From Anadara kagoshimensis (Eukaryota > Mollusca > Bivalvia > Arcoida > Arcidae), in assembly GCA_021292105.1 (NCBI GenBank), contig CM037872.1:13480791-13544790 (forward strand): a stretch of DNA of 64,000 nucleotides, read 5' to 3'. A program made the translations under genes and the position numbers. Below are positions 1 through 12,252 of this stretch, in pieces. The stretch's first letter is position 1, and each line of letters starts with the position of its first letter. A model generated the notes under the pieces. That model was not told the origin of the DNA, ran no database searches, and saw only the letters and a program-made list of their open reading frames with translations.

Positions 1-1015
1 CTCATGTGTGCCTCATGGTATCTTCTGAAATCAAAGTAAATCAGCGGTTTGTACTTTATATGGGTGTATGTTTATTTTTCGTGATATCAGGGTTTATAAG
101 TTTGTATCTATATCAGAGTATGGAATTCAAAATTATCTATATAGACAAAGGTATAACAAAATTGAGTGGGTGATTTCTAATTTTGCAATAAATCAAGCTA
201 CCAATAGTCATGATGAATTGTGAAATTAATAAGAAATAAATTATTCCAATCTTAAGACCACAGTTCATCATTTATCTGAAATACATGAAAGGATGAAGAT
301 GATTAATTCTGAAAATCATGGTTTGACCATTGCATCTTTTTTCTTGTCTACATGCAAATTGATGTAACTCTGGAATATTTGTTTTCATTTTGATTTATAA
401 TTTTTTTTTTTTAAAAAATAAATAATTCACATTTTCACTCATAAGGGAAAAATTGTCACCCTTCTGGCATTCTTTTAATTACTTTACAATTTCATAACAA
501 AGAATACTATGTTATGAGAGGTAATAGACAGAGACATTGGATTGAATTTGAATTTATTGGGATGTGTAAGTGTGACAGCTAAGGAATATTGATGTATACT
601 CATTTTAAAGTCAGTAGGACCAAACTAAGTAATCACCGATGCCTGAAAAAAGTCTTTTTGTTAATACAAAGTAACATTAACAATACAGTGGTTCAATTTA
701 GAGGTCTGATGTTCTACAGATTCTATACTCTCTATGTACAAGCTTCAAAGGATGGGAAATGACATTTCATGCTACATTAAATTAATAGCTTTCACCAACC
801 ATCAAGGCAATTTAAAAAAGGCCACCCCTGTAGTGTAGGTAAACATTAAAACTGACCAGTTTAATATCAATGACAATTTCTACAAACTTGGACGTTTTGT
901 CTTAAATAACTGTACACATGTATAGTCAACAATATAAAAACTGATCCCCACAGAAGAGACCTTAAAAACTGATGCCCATTCAGGACAAGCATGGCACATT
1001 ACAATACCCTCCCTG
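1..1015. other. No gene or clear repeat seen
   Basis: AT-rich non-coding sequence with poly-T/poly-A runs (e.g. 401-416). No frame with protein-like composition, no tRNA, and no inverted arms were recognised. Confidence 0.5.
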
Positions 1016-1140
1016 CACATTGATCTTATTGCACTGCAAAGGTAAAACTTTCAGCCACTTGTCCTATACCTGGTGATGTCTTGATATAACTGAAATGTTC
1101 TTGACTAGGACATAAACCCCACTCAATCAGTCAACCTATA
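1016..1140 (+). repeat. SINE-1 tail fragment
   Basis: Matches only the 3' part of the SINE-1 family (cacttgtcctatacctggtg, then a degraded gatgtctYgatataa and ttcttgactaggacataaa). The tRNA head is missing, as in a 5'-truncated copy. Confidence 0.6.
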
Positions 1141-1418
1141 ATATGCACATCACACAGCTTGTATGTGATATATGTAGTTCTCTCAGCAGTTGCTGTTTCC
1201 ACTTGTATCCTGGCACGGATAAATTTATCAACAGAATGTGTGAATGGAGCTTAACAAAAATCAAACCCCTCACTTTGTATTGCTGATTGGTTCTTAACTT
1301 GATCACCTATCTTAAGCATATTCTGACACATTCCTCCCTATTTTTAGTTGAGTTGAACAAAGTTAAACTTGACCATTAATTGATGTGGTTGGGCATGTGT
1401 GTTAGCAGGCTGGCAGGA

Positions 1419-1742
1419 TACCACTGCCGTAGCTCAGTGAGAGGTTGTGGGATCAAAGTCCAACAGGGTCTGATTAAAGACTTTAAAGTGGGTAGTGAAT
1501 GTTCTTTTGCAAGGCACTGGGCATTACAAAACTAAAGTCACAGTTCTTTCGGATAGGAACTTAAAGTAAACAGGGCCCGTGTCATGGAAGGTGTGGCACA
1601 ATAAAGAATCCTATTGTATATATTATGTCATCAGCCTAATGCAAAGGCAGAATTTCTGCACCATCACTTATATCTGGTAATGTCTCGATATAATTGAAAT
1701 ATTTTTGACTAAGACATTTAACAACATTACTCAACTCAACTC
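1419..1742 (+). repeat. SINE-1, full-length tRNA-derived copy
   Basis: The tRNA-like head carries an A-box region (cgtagctcagtgagaggt) and a degenerate B box (ggatcaaagtcc). It is followed by the family body (cggataggaacttaaa, gcccgtgtcatgg, ataaagaatcctattgta) and the tail ending cattactcaactcaac. Four or more related copies in this window define the family. Confidence 0.8.
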
Positions 1743-1815
1743 TAAACACCTGCAGATATTAAACTAATATTTGGTATGTGAGTCTACCATAATGAATCAC
1801 CATCAAATCATGATG

Positions 1816-1975
1816 CATGGCACTCGGCATTACAAAATGAAAGTCACAGTTTTTTCGGATAGGAACTTAAAGTAAACAGGGCCCGTGTCATGGAAGGTGT
1901 GGCACGATAAAGAATCCTTAAGTATATATAATGTCATCAGCCTAATGCATAGGAAGAATTTCTGCACCATCACTG
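1816..1975 (+). repeat. SINE-1 body fragment
   Basis: Nearly identical to the body of the copy just upstream (including catggaaggtgtggcac) but without head or tail. It ends in a C-rich tract (ccccacccccacccccgat). Probably a local duplication of the neighbouring copy. Confidence 0.7.
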
Positions 1976-3880
1976 CAACCCCCACCCCCACCCCCGATAC
2001 AACATATCATGTCCACCTAAGGCCAAGCAACACACGGTGAAATCAAGTAACAGTTTCATACAAGTATTTTATGTTTCATAATATTTTTATGTACATCTCA
2101 TATAGACAGTATGTACTCGTCATATTTCACCCTTAAATTGTCAAAAGTTAGAAAATCAAATGTACAAAAAGCACCATTATGTATTCATTAAAATAAGTAC
2201 AGTTATTTTATAGTAAGCTTTGCAGTTTGATATTTTTTTCAAAATTCTCTAGTGGGCTGTACTCAATGTTTTAGACAGGTAGAGCTGCCTTCTAGTATAA
2301 GATGGTCCCACATTGAGGTCCTAGTTTGGCTACTGCATTCTAATGCATATTCATCAAAAAGCGGGTTTGGGGGTAAATGTATTGATTTGGATTTGTCTGT
2401 CCATTCATCTGTCTGGGTTGGATTTCATGGCTTGCAAAGCTCTCTTCTACTTCAGTTTGAAAGCTACAGCATTTATATTTGATAGGATGTTTGAATACAT
2501 GATAGGCTAAATACAATCAAACTTCAATATCTTGATTACCACAGATATCTTCAAGTCAATATTGTATCTGTTTTCTATATAAAGTAAAAAGAGAGTTATA
2601 CCTGTGGTCAATGTTATTATTTACAGTCAAAAGACTGTTTTCACTACCATAATGTGCAATACAGTGTAACTACTCACAATGTTAATGAAAACAATTGTGT
2701 CAATGCATTAGTGCACAGAGTACTGGTTTATCATGCAAGATTAACTGTCAAGAATATAAAAGTCATTTCTTTCTGGCAAGGTGACTCTTCAACTACAAAA
2801 CCTCAAACACCCGAATAATCAAAAGTACCAACAAATCCCCATGCACTCAGAGTTATCAAAGTTCTACTTTATCCTAAAAATGTATATAAAAGCAGTGTTA
2901 GCTCTGATCATTTGTGAATTTAGCTAATTGCTTGTTTTTATAATTTCTGGCTCCAAAAATAGCCTTTGACATATTGTTGTTCCAAATTTTTATCAATTTC
3001 ATAATGAGGCAGACAAAAATCACTGAATTTTTCTATTCTTTTATACAAAAGTATGAAAACCTAAAACATAAGTTACAAACTATCAACTGAAAACAATCTA
3101 TACTGCAGAATAGAACTATATTTGATACATTTTTTGTTGCTCTTAGTTCCTCAGTATTTATAACTCTTTAATGTATAAATTGGCTCCTACATTTTAAAAT
3201 TGGCTCCTAATTTCTAAGATTGACTTATGTTTTGGCTCAAACGAGCTAACCCTGTTAGAGGCAGTTAGACATAGTCAGTGCATATGCCAGATAGGGGTAT
3301 ATGGCTTCTATGACAAAAATATTTTTTCAAAATTTCAAGCATTAAAATTGAAAATTTGATTGATAAGAACATGTAAAAGGTTGAGACTAAACAAACATTT
3401 GTGCATTTTCTAACTATATGAACATTATTGGACTGACTCGATTTTTAAATGTTAATTTTTACATTGTTTTTAACTTTTATTCATAGCAGAGGATAACATA
3501 CACATATTTTAAATTGGTAATTTACTTGTTTTTATGGTTTCTCTCTAAAATATATATTAAGTTCAAATGGACCATCAACATAGTCCCCATACATCTGGGA
3601 AGTATCAGGAATTTTTCTAAGGTCAGAGAATTGGCAGGGAATTTTAAATAAAGTCAAGTGTGGGAACCATGACCAGCTCTCCATGAAGCAGCATCATATG
3701 TTTTTACTACAATGCATGATATATATTAATCAGCAATTCGTAGAATAAGTAAAATGGCAAATGCAAAATATACTTTTTGAATATGAATGTTGATAAAAAT
3801 TGCATATATGAGGGATGCCAAGCCAGTCTATGACATAAATATGAGGAAAATGATCTTGAAAGATCCTGTATTTTCCCTGC
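1976..3880. other. No gene seen; AT-rich non-coding
   Basis: A 76-residue plus frame at 2252-2482 has no recognisable domain and no splice context. 3120-3260 holds a GGCTCCTA/GGCTCAAA motif cluster resembling 26750-26850, probably a degraded repeat. Nothing else is supportable. Confidence 0.5.
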
Positions 3881-3888
3881 TGTAATGT

Positions 3889-4605
3889 TGATGCGTCGTT
3901 AACCTCTATTTTCATTTTCCCTCTAAAACTACCAGAAAAATTTCAATGGATCTTGGTAGAAATTCATATGATTTATTGGGATATTGCCATGGCTACAAAG
4001 ATTAGGTCAAGGTGAACTTGGCTGCAAAACTCTGGAAAAAAAACTTCTCCGAAACTGATATCTGAAGAAAAAATCTGATGTGAATTAGCTTCTCTAGAAT
4101 CTAATGCCTGTAGTTTATTCATTTTGTGAAATTGAGACAAAAAAGGGTTAAGTTGGTTTTTTTTGCATTTAATGTTGAAAAAACTGTAAAATAGCTTCAA
4201 ATTGTAGTAACTTGACTGTTTGAACTGATAAGGTCATGGAGTAGTCAGTTTTTACATATTCTTGTAATAATCTTGAAAATGGTGCAAGGTCAAAGGTCAG
4301 GCTTATGCTTTTATTAATTATCTTGAAAACTATAAACTTTTTATAAAGGTATATACATGTATTAGAATATTGTTGCTGTTGATGTAATGATCATTTCGAA
4401 ATTTAAGTACAGGTCATAGATTCAAAGGTGAAGGTAACAGATGCGAAAAAATACTGAAATAATTATAATTATCTGGAAAAGCTTTAAAATTTCACTATAG
4501 GTGAAGATTTTGACATTGGAGTTTCAGATTTTATTTTTTTTAAAAAAACGTTTAGCTAGTCATTTATCAGGTGAGTGTATCGGGCCCAATTGAGCTTCTT
4601 AATAA
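3889..4605 (+). mobile_element. Pearl-like element, 5'-truncated, one 145-bp unit
   Basis: Collinear with 12340-15290: cgtcgttaac, then an atattgccatggctac block, a single diverged copy of the 145-bp unit (~4310-4460), and the terminal block ttatcaggtgagtgtatcgg ending near gggcccaattgagcttctta. The family's left hairpin is missing. It represents the one-unit state of the minisatellite that is expanded in the copy at 12.25 kb. Confidence 0.7.
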
Positions 4606-4730
4606 AATGTGAAGCTATAGAAAATAAAAGTAAAGCAAAAACCACAATACCGTTATTTGGGATTTTCAAAAGTCATTACCCACTAGAACAGTTAGAAAAA
4701 TATATTCAACCTGCCTAGTCTATATGTCAA

Positions 4731-5037
4731 GAGAGAGAGATATCAAGAGAAATGAAACTTCTTTGAGAGAGGGAGGGAGAGAGAGAGAAGAATATTAAAA
4801 CTGGTAACTTCAGCACACTGTCATGTGCTACTTTTGAATTTTTATAACATAATATAATTCAAAAGTAACACATGGCAATTTGTGCTACTTTTGAATTATA
4901 TTATTTTATAAAAATTCAAAAGTAGCACATGACGCACTTATATTATAAAGAGAGAGAGAGAGATATCAAGAAAAATGAAACTTCAACACACTTATATTTT
5001 AGTAAATTTAGAGACAAAGAGAGAGAGAGAGAGAGAG
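4731..5037. repeat. GA microsatellites around a palindrome
   Basis: Short (GA)n runs at 4731-4740, 4762-4787, 4950-4964 and 5016-5037 flank the palindromic repeat at 4819-4933. Confidence 0.7.
4819..4933. repeat. Palindrome made of two smaller palindromes
   Basis: Two ~57-bp hairpins, each with arms tcatgtgctacttttgaatt / its complement, stand side by side so that the whole ~113 bp is also an inverted repeat. Single diverged relatives occur at 9152-9208 and 51413-51468, so this is a dispersed mini-palindrome family. Confidence 0.75.
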
Positions 5038-5049
5038 CTAAGACTAAAC

Positions 5050-5160
5050 CTTGTTATATTTGATCACGTGCCTACGTTCAAACCCTACTTGGAACACATC
5101 CTAATGTGAAAATGTGAGAATGTTTGTCATTTCCCTTGCCAAAGGTTTTTTTTTCAAAAC
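5050..5160 (+). repeat. SINE-like fragment with B box
   Basis: gttcaaaccctacttgg followed by acatcctaatgtgaaaa and tgccaaaggt resembles 7970-8050 and 52890-52960. It looks like the head-to-body junction of a second tRNA-derived repeat type. Confidence 0.4.
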
Positions 5161-5363
5161 AATCCGGTGGCCTCCACCATCCTTATCTGACAGCCTCGTT
5201 ATAATAAATGACAGAATTTTGACCGGGTAGTAAAACATGCTTGACAACATACAATATAACCAAAAACAGGACACAACCGACAACACAACAAAAGGTGACT
5301 GAATTAATATAGGAAAAGACATAAACATATTAAGACCACTGATTATAAAACTCTTAACTGTAC

Positions 5364-5690
5364 AACCACTGCGATAGCACAGTTGATAGAGTGCTTGCTC
5401 TGTAAATGGGAGGTCGTGGGTTTGAATCCCGACTGGGTCCGACCGAAGACTAAAAAGTGGATATTGACTATTTTTTTCACCAAACACTCGGCATTAGGAA
5501 ATTAAAGAAACGGTTCTTTTGGATAGGAACTTAAAATAGACAAGGTCCCGTGTCACAACAGGCTCGCTACGATAAAGAACCCTGTTGTATAATGCCATCA
5601 GCACCTTCGCTTATATAGCTGGTGACGTCTCAATGTAAGTGAAATATTCTTGACTGGGACGCATACATCATTACTCTGTGTTGAGTTGGT
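5364..5690 (+). repeat. SINE-1, full-length copy
   Basis: tRNA-like head (cgatagcacagttgatagag, then gggtttgaatcccgac as B box), the family body (ttggataggaacttaaa, ataaagaaccctgttgta) and tail (ttcttgactgggacg). The antisense frame through the head reads GIQTHDLPFTEQALYQL, a common artefactual SINE peptide, not a gene. Confidence 0.85.
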
Positions 5691-6970
5691 CATACTATAT
5701 ATGATGTAAGTGATGGTTTTCTCGACCCCGGCATTGAGAATATGTAGTGACCGTTTGAACTACACTAGTTGTGATCAGTTTTCTGTTTTGGTTGCTAATT
5801 TTTAAAAAAATGTTTAACAATTGATCAGTCCATTTCTATGGTTAAAGTTTCGGAATCAAAGTTACGGTTTCAGCTTTTAAAACTTAAGATATATCAAAAT
5901 AAAAGCATTTGCGTGGGCTTTATTTTGTATCTATTATTTTCAGAGTTCCTATTTTGGGTGAAACATGCAAATTTGGATTTTTTCCGCCCATCTATTTATC
6001 TTCTAATATTCAAGTCATCACAAATAACATATTTGAGTTTTATATCAACCCAAGCTCAAGGAATTATGAGAATAAAGTCAAATTACACAATTAATTCATC
6101 ACTTGTGTAACACAGTTATCACACTTTTGGTTACCATGGTAACAGATTTCTTTGTTTGAAAGTACCATTTTAGTGAAAGCAGACTATGAGATTCCTTATT
6201 ATACACAATTTAGTATTTATCCAACCACTGATATCATTGGCGTTTGGACTCAAATTTATCGACCAAACTTTTTCAAAAATGGCTTTTGCAATGTTGTTAT
6301 TGATTGGCCGAAAATACTACAAAATTCAGAATTCATAGTTTTTGGTGAAAACAGAAATTGTAAAAGCATCAAAAGTCATATATTTTACACTTGCCAACAT
6401 GTAAAAATATCAAAATATATTGAAATTAAAAAGCAATTTACTCTTAATCTTCATTTTTGCACGGTTTTTTTGCCATGGCAACCATAATTTTATTGAAAAT
6501 ATTTTTAAATAAAATTTTTGGAATAACAGTTTATTTATGTGTGGTTTAGTAATGGTAAAATTTCAGCGAAAACTTAAATATTTATGTCAAAATAATGATC
6601 AGCTTTAACAAAATAAAACACATTTTTTCATCAATGGTATGCCAATTTTTATATTTTAGACCTAATAACTACTAAATTTGTTCTTTTTATTTTTGTAAAA
6701 ACATGCAAAATTTTTTAATTATCTTTTTGCGGCATCTTTCATTGATACTTAACTTTGATTTCCTGCAAAACCATATTTTACTAGGGTACAAGTCTCCAGA
6801 TACACCCTGTACTGCTTCGCATTAGGGGACATGATTATGTCATATCGGGGGACATGATTTGAAGCAGGGAATTCAGACAGGTGGGTTAAAAATGCTTTCG
6901 TTTTGTACCAAAATAACATATTTCGGTCATAATTATTGCCTCACGGAACATTACGATATGTCTGTGAGGC
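5691..6970. other. No gene seen
   Basis: The plus frames at 5838-6110 and 6152-6487 are AT-rich with no domain. Two GGGGACATGATT motifs at ~6824-6860 resemble motifs inside the inverted-arm element that starts at 6971. A small hairpin (attgcctcac / gtgaggcaat) sits at 6934-6974. Confidence 0.5.
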
Positions 6971-7929
6971 AATGCATCCACGATTTGGTATAAGATAAGG
7001 CCATAAATACTACTTTACCCCTGCAATGTTTTGCTGGTGCGGACTACGAAGCATTTTTCAATGCAAAACGTGGTAATGTGTACACTTGAAGATCTACACA
7101 ATGCAGATTTTGCATTCGGTATGTAAAATATCATCTATACTTTCATCTGTACCAAACTTATACCACAAAACCCCCTATTTCTTTCACAATTAGTGCTTTA
7201 AATATGTATCAACCGGGGGACATGACTTTGGAATCGCCCAGGGGACATGATCAGAGTTAAATTACAGACAGTGCTGTTGATTTTTACAAATAATTTAAGA
7301 AAACACACCGCCAAATGCCATGAATGCTTGATCACATCATTTTAACTGTTTGGGCAATGTGCACCTATGTCTGCATAGATACGCATTCATATTGCTTTGG
7401 GAAAGGTTAGTCAAATCTTTTATATACGTTTGGAGGATACCAATAAAGTACACTACATAATAATTGATGTTTTTGAATAAATATATTTATATTTTACAAC
7501 ATTGAAAATTGAGACCAGTTGTGTTGAATTAAGACCCTATCCAGTTGAAAATTGAACCGTATCGTGGAATTTTGATCAGAAGACCGAGTCAAATTTCAAC
7601 TGGTTAAAACAGATAACAATAATAATAATAATAATTAAATTGATGCTTGTTTTTTCTAGTTGTTTGGGTTTTTTGTGGTTTGTATAAATAATTTTGTAGG
7701 GATGTTAATGATATAAGTTTCAGTCAATCTGTCTGTCTGTCATTTTGTCTGTCTACCTGTACTTTCTTGTCAGTACTTTTTTGTTGCATGCTGTATTACA
7801 CCGTGTTCCTGATTGTGTTGGCTATTGCCAAGTTCATGTTTTCATCTGCTAATCTCTTTTTTATATGTATGACTACCAAAACTTACAAAGTGAATCTGAA
7901 ACGACAACGGCATACAGTGTGATATATAT

Positions 7930-8140
7930 GGGTAACTTGGTAGTCAAGTGGTTAGAGATGGATTGCCTCACAGCCAAGGTTCGAATCCCAATTGGGACAG
8001 ATTCTAGTGTGAGAAAGTTTGTAGCTTGCAGAAGGTCAGTGGTTTTCTTTGCGCACTCTGGTCTTTCTCTACCATTTCTTGACTGACCCCTCGATATAAA
8101 TTAATGAATCTTGACTGGGGTGTTAAACTCCAATATATAG
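7930..8140 (+). repeat. tRNA-derived SINE, variant type
   Basis: tRNA-like head ttggtagtcaagtggttaga and aaggttcgaatcccaattgg (A and B boxes), then agattctagtgtgagaaa, and a shortened tail tcttgactggggtgttaaac like SINE-1. Confidence 0.65.
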
Positions 8141-9151
8141 TGTTCCTAGAAAATATTGAGGAATTCTAATGGAAACCGATCATTAATCACAATGAATACA
8201 TAAAAAGTAATATTTTGTTAGTCCACTATTTCCAGAAATACCAATGTGTTCGAAATATTTTCATAAAAATTCTCAATAATTTCTGGGAATTATGTAAGTA
8301 AATTTGATTTTTTTTCTCAAAAGTAGAATAACTGAAAAAGTAACAAATAACTTTTTCCTGTCATTTTTTCAATTAGAGACCCATTGACATTAAATATAAA
8401 TTGAAAAAAGTTAGATAACAAAAAGCACCGTTACATGCATTGTAAAGATGAATGAGGTAAATTTAAAACTAACGAGAGAGAAATGACGGCTGAAACTGGT
8501 GAAGTTAAATAGAACCAGTAGAAGCAATAATTCACTACATATATAAGACAACACTTGCATGCCCGAGACCAATAGATAAACAACACAACATAGATAGGAC
8601 GTGCATAAATAATAATAATGGTGTGGTTAACTGTACAAGAAGCGATTTTGGGACTTGAACATTTAAACATTGTCCTTTTTGTACAGAACATTTCCCCTCT
8701 GCACAATTAAAATGCATATAGTGTTCATAAAAAATCAAATAAAAAACATTTTATGAAATTATGGTTTCGTAACCATTTTAAGATAGTGGTTGTCAATTAC
8801 AATTGGTTTTTCATAAACTAACCAAACAGCAACTTCAACATACTCAAAATTTTAAAATAGACAACTTTCAGTAAACAGGTGTGAAAAATAGCATAAATAT
8901 TTAGAGAAAACAGGACCACTGTAAAATACTTTGATATACCCGAACTTAAACCCGTGTGTTTTACAATTAGATAATTGTATAATTACTAAATGCATACAGT
9001 TGTACGAAAGTTTGAAAAAAGCGTAATAACACGCGACAAGAATGACGAGCTACAACAAACTAATGAAATGGACATTTATATTCTGATGTAAGTAAGATAA
9101 TTTAGTAACTATAACTTAATGATACATTGGATCTATATACTGGTTAATAGT

Positions 9152-9208
9152 GTCATATACCACTTTTTAAATTTGAGCATAAAATACATTCAAAAAGTGG
9201 TATATGGC
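9152..9208. repeat. Mini-palindrome
   Basis: Arms tgtcatataccactttttaa and aaaaagtggtatatggca form a hairpin with a short loop. Probably a diverged member of the 4819-4933 family. Confidence 0.6.
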
Positions 9209-9825
9209 AATAGTAAGCAACATAGTTAACAATTTTAAAATAATATGGCACGTGCATTGCATTTTTTAACAATTTTCGCTACGTAACCTTGGCGAAAAGT
9301 ACACGTTTTTATGAGAAAGAAATGTGTTATTTTGCAAAAATTAAGCGTTATTACGCGAATGCTTTTTGTTCTACCAAATTGAACCCAATAGACTTTCGTA
9401 AAGTTGAATTTTGTCATCGTTGTAAATTTTACTGTCCTATTATGTATTACGTATAGCTGCAAAATCGACGGTGTGTCATATTGGTAATGGCTACAGCGTA
9501 CATTCGAGTACAGTGGGAGACAGAACAAAACTCTGTGTTTGTGGGAAGGGGCAATATTAAACAGGGTAAATTTTCAATGAATTGAGATATTTATAGAAAA
9601 AAATAATTATCAACCTGTTGAAAAATGACCCCGGGTATAAATTTTACGAATTTTTGTCAAAAAAGCACCCCTGGCTAAATATTAACGTTGAAAAATGAAC
9701 CCCGGGTCAAAATTCTTCATTACACTGGTTACTACCTCCTAATGCCTAGTACCAACTAGAACTGTCAGTGAAGCTGACTTGTAATCCCCCCTTGCATACA
9801 TGTAAGGTTTTTTCATTTAATTTGG

Positions 9826-10029
9826 TCACGACTCTTGACCTACAGCCGTACATACCTGTCGAAAGTTTAACACAAAGCTAAGGAATGGGTTAAATATCTC
9901 ATCAAATGATATCAATATCTTGCTTGCTTTTCGACCAAGGGCTATGAATTTCTCAGCCAGACGGCAGGCCAACTTCTGTTTCTTTTCGCTACGCATTGGT
10001 AAACTTTCAAAAGGTCCAACTAAATGCAC
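9826..10029 (-). other. Exon-like open frame of unknown origin
   Basis: Reads FESLPMRSEKKQKLACRLAE, then KFIALGRKASKILISFDEIF, up to a strong donor TCGACAG|GTATGT. Composition is more protein-like than its surroundings. However, the donor and ~30 bp before it (9855-9884) belong to a MITE terminal repeat (acctgtcgaaagtttaacac) found five more times here. No acceptor partner or further exons were found. Confidence 0.2.
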
Positions 10030-10124
10030 CTACCATTGGTAAATGAACCATATACGACCATATACCTGATATTAGAAAATCATTAGGGTCGTAATACAGG
10101 GTGTTTGGTTGGTTGAATGCTGTT

Positions 10125-10355
10125 AAACATTATTTCACTTCTATTGGGGCAATCAGCTTAGGAATGATGGGGAAAACTGTAGTACTCTCAGAGAAAACCA
10201 CATATCCTCGGCAAGCGAATGTCATTAAAGCTTTGAGTGGGACTGCATTCACACCCAAACTGACGGCAAATACATGTAAAATGATAATAATCACCATCAT
10301 CATCATCATCTAGTTAATTTTAAGTGAAATATTCTTGATTGTTATGTTAATCATC
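10125..10355 (+). repeat. Degraded SINE-type fragments with (ATC)n
   Basis: ggaaaactg, gagaaaacca, ggcaagcgaa matches a repeat also at 43850-43910 and 60600-60660. It is followed by a (CAT)n run (~10290-10310) and a SINE-1-like tail (gtgaaatattcttgattgtt). Confidence 0.5.
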
Positions 10356-11046
10356 TTTATTTCAGTCACAATTTTTTAATGTGTACATATATTTATTCAA
10401 AAACATCAATTATTATATACGTGTACCCTATTGGTATCCTCAAACGCATATAAAAGATTTGACTAACCTTTCACAAAGCAATATGAATGCGTATCTGTGT
10501 AAAAATTGGTGCACATTGCCCAAACAGTTAACTTATGATGTGATCAAGCGTTCGTGGCATTTGGTGGTGTGTTTTCTGAAATTATTTGTGAAAATCAACA
10601 GCATCATCTGTAATTTACCTCTGATCATGTCCCCCGGGCGATTTAAAGTCATGTCCCCCGGTTGATACATATTTAAAACACTAATTGTGAAAGAAATAGG
10701 GGGTTTTGTGGTATAAGTTTGGTACAGATGAAAGTATAGATGATATTTTACATACCGAATGCAAAATCTGCATTGTGTAGACCTTCAAGTTTACACACTA
10801 CCACGTTTTGCATTGAAAAATGCTTCGTAGTCCGCACCAGCAAAACATTGCAGGGGTAAAGTAGTATTTATGGCGTTATCTTATACCAAATCGTGGATGC
10901 ATTAAAGGGTTAATATGCAAACATAAAGTGATGTTTCAACATTTCAATAAACACATTTTTATAATACATGTAAGTATATTTATCTCGGAATAGATCTATT
11001 TTACCATGATCCTGGTTTTTACTTGATGCACTTTATGTATTAACAT

Positions 11047-11712
11047 TATTATCCCCCCCACCCCCGCCATCAGTGGTGAGGGGGAATATAGTAATACTGC
11101 TTTGTTGTGTGTGTGTGTGTGTGTGTCGGGGGTCCGTCCTAGTTGGTTTCCGTGCATTTAAAAGTAAACCCTACATCTGATTGAGCTGAAACTTGGTCAG
11201 TTGATTCGTTATGATAGTGATTGGTGTGTGATTGCTCGACAGCCTTATAGCATATCCAAGATGGCCACCATTATTATAAATAACAAAAACATATAAATGG
11301 CTGTTGCAGCCTTATTTATGTACCGATTTCATCGATATTTTCAATATATATAGAAAATAGAACTCGGGTATTAAACATATTTAACTGGATTTTCTGTAAA
11401 AATTTTATATGACCATTACAGCCATATTTATGAACCAATTTCATCAGAATTTTAAACATAGGAAATAAAACTGTGGGAATTAATCATATGTAATAGATTT
11501 TTCCATTAAATTTTAATTTGCATAATATTTATAAAATATGCAAATAAGGTGTACTTTAATTTGTTGTGGTTTTCAATCTATTAAATGGGCAAACTAGCCT
11601 ACTTATTTAACAACCAGTGTTCCATAAAACATATTTCACCTTGTATGGAATTCACTGATGTTCGCCTTTGCAGAGGTGGGGTGGGGGATAGTGTTCTCTG
11701 AACACCTTGTTT
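11047..11712 (+). mobile_element. C-rich-ended interspersed repeat
   Basis: Left end tatcccccccacccccgcc and right end ggggtgggggatagtg are inverted relatives. The body has a (GT)n run (11102-11127) and an internal near-duplication (gccttatttatgtaccgatt versus gccatatttatgaaccaatt). No coding capacity. The family name is unknown to me. Confidence 0.5.
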
Positions 11713-12252
11713 AATATAAAATTATCATTTCTTCAACCTAGCTATAGTACTAGAAAGGATGATGTCTGAATCAAGATAAAATTTCATCAACACTGTAATC
11801 TCACAATATAGCTTCTCTAAACAGGTATTTTAAAATTTAAAAGATAAGATAAGGAAAGTAGCAGATGTTGTTTTGTTCTTTGTTAAGATAAATGCCTTTC
11901 CTTCTGGTTTAAATGGGAATCCCTGTTCCAAAGTCATTTGTATTTAGAATCATTGGGGCGGAGAGCTCAATTCTGTGTTGGACATTATTGACTACCTCCT
12001 GTAGTTTTATTCTAGTGTCACCAGTTTTAACAAGAGTATAACAATAACCAAACTTTTTATATAAGTCTAAATGTTGAGAAGGGAGATTGAACTTATTTTG
12101 ATATCAAGCAAACAATAAACAAGAAATTTCACAAAAATCCCATGTGCTAAAAAGTAGAAAGTCTTTATAAGTTAGTAGTAATCAGATGAGTCAAAATTAA
12201 AATGGATTTTTTTATAAATGCTTGTTTAGCATGCAAGAAAATTAAAATAGTC
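11713..12252. other. No gene seen
   Basis: Unremarkable AT-rich sequence without protein-like frames or repeats recognised elsewhere in the window. Confidence 0.5.

Larger units (their letters stand above)
6971..10903. mobile_element. 3.9-kb element with ~515-bp inverted arms
   Basis: Left arm 6971-7485 and right arm ~10387-10903 are near-identical inverted copies starting aatgcatccacgatttgg. Both arms carry paired GGGGGACATGA motifs and the block accccctatttctttcacaa. The ~2.9-kb interior has no transposase-like frame but holds a SINE and other fragments. No clear target duplication was seen at the arm tips. It may be a non-autonomous long-TIR transposon, or an inverted pair of one repeat. 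Confidence 0.7.

Noticed and set aside
5364-5450. tRNA-like heads at 1419, 5364, 46648, 56139 and 61.9 kb as tRNA genes
   Set aside because: Acceptor stems do not pair and each runs into a shared SINE body; only 42205-42286 folds as a tRNA.
5101-5487. 128-residue minus frame
   Set aside because: Antisense of a SINE-1 head (GIQTHDLPFTEQALYQL is a common SINE-derived peptide) fused to AT-rich sequence.
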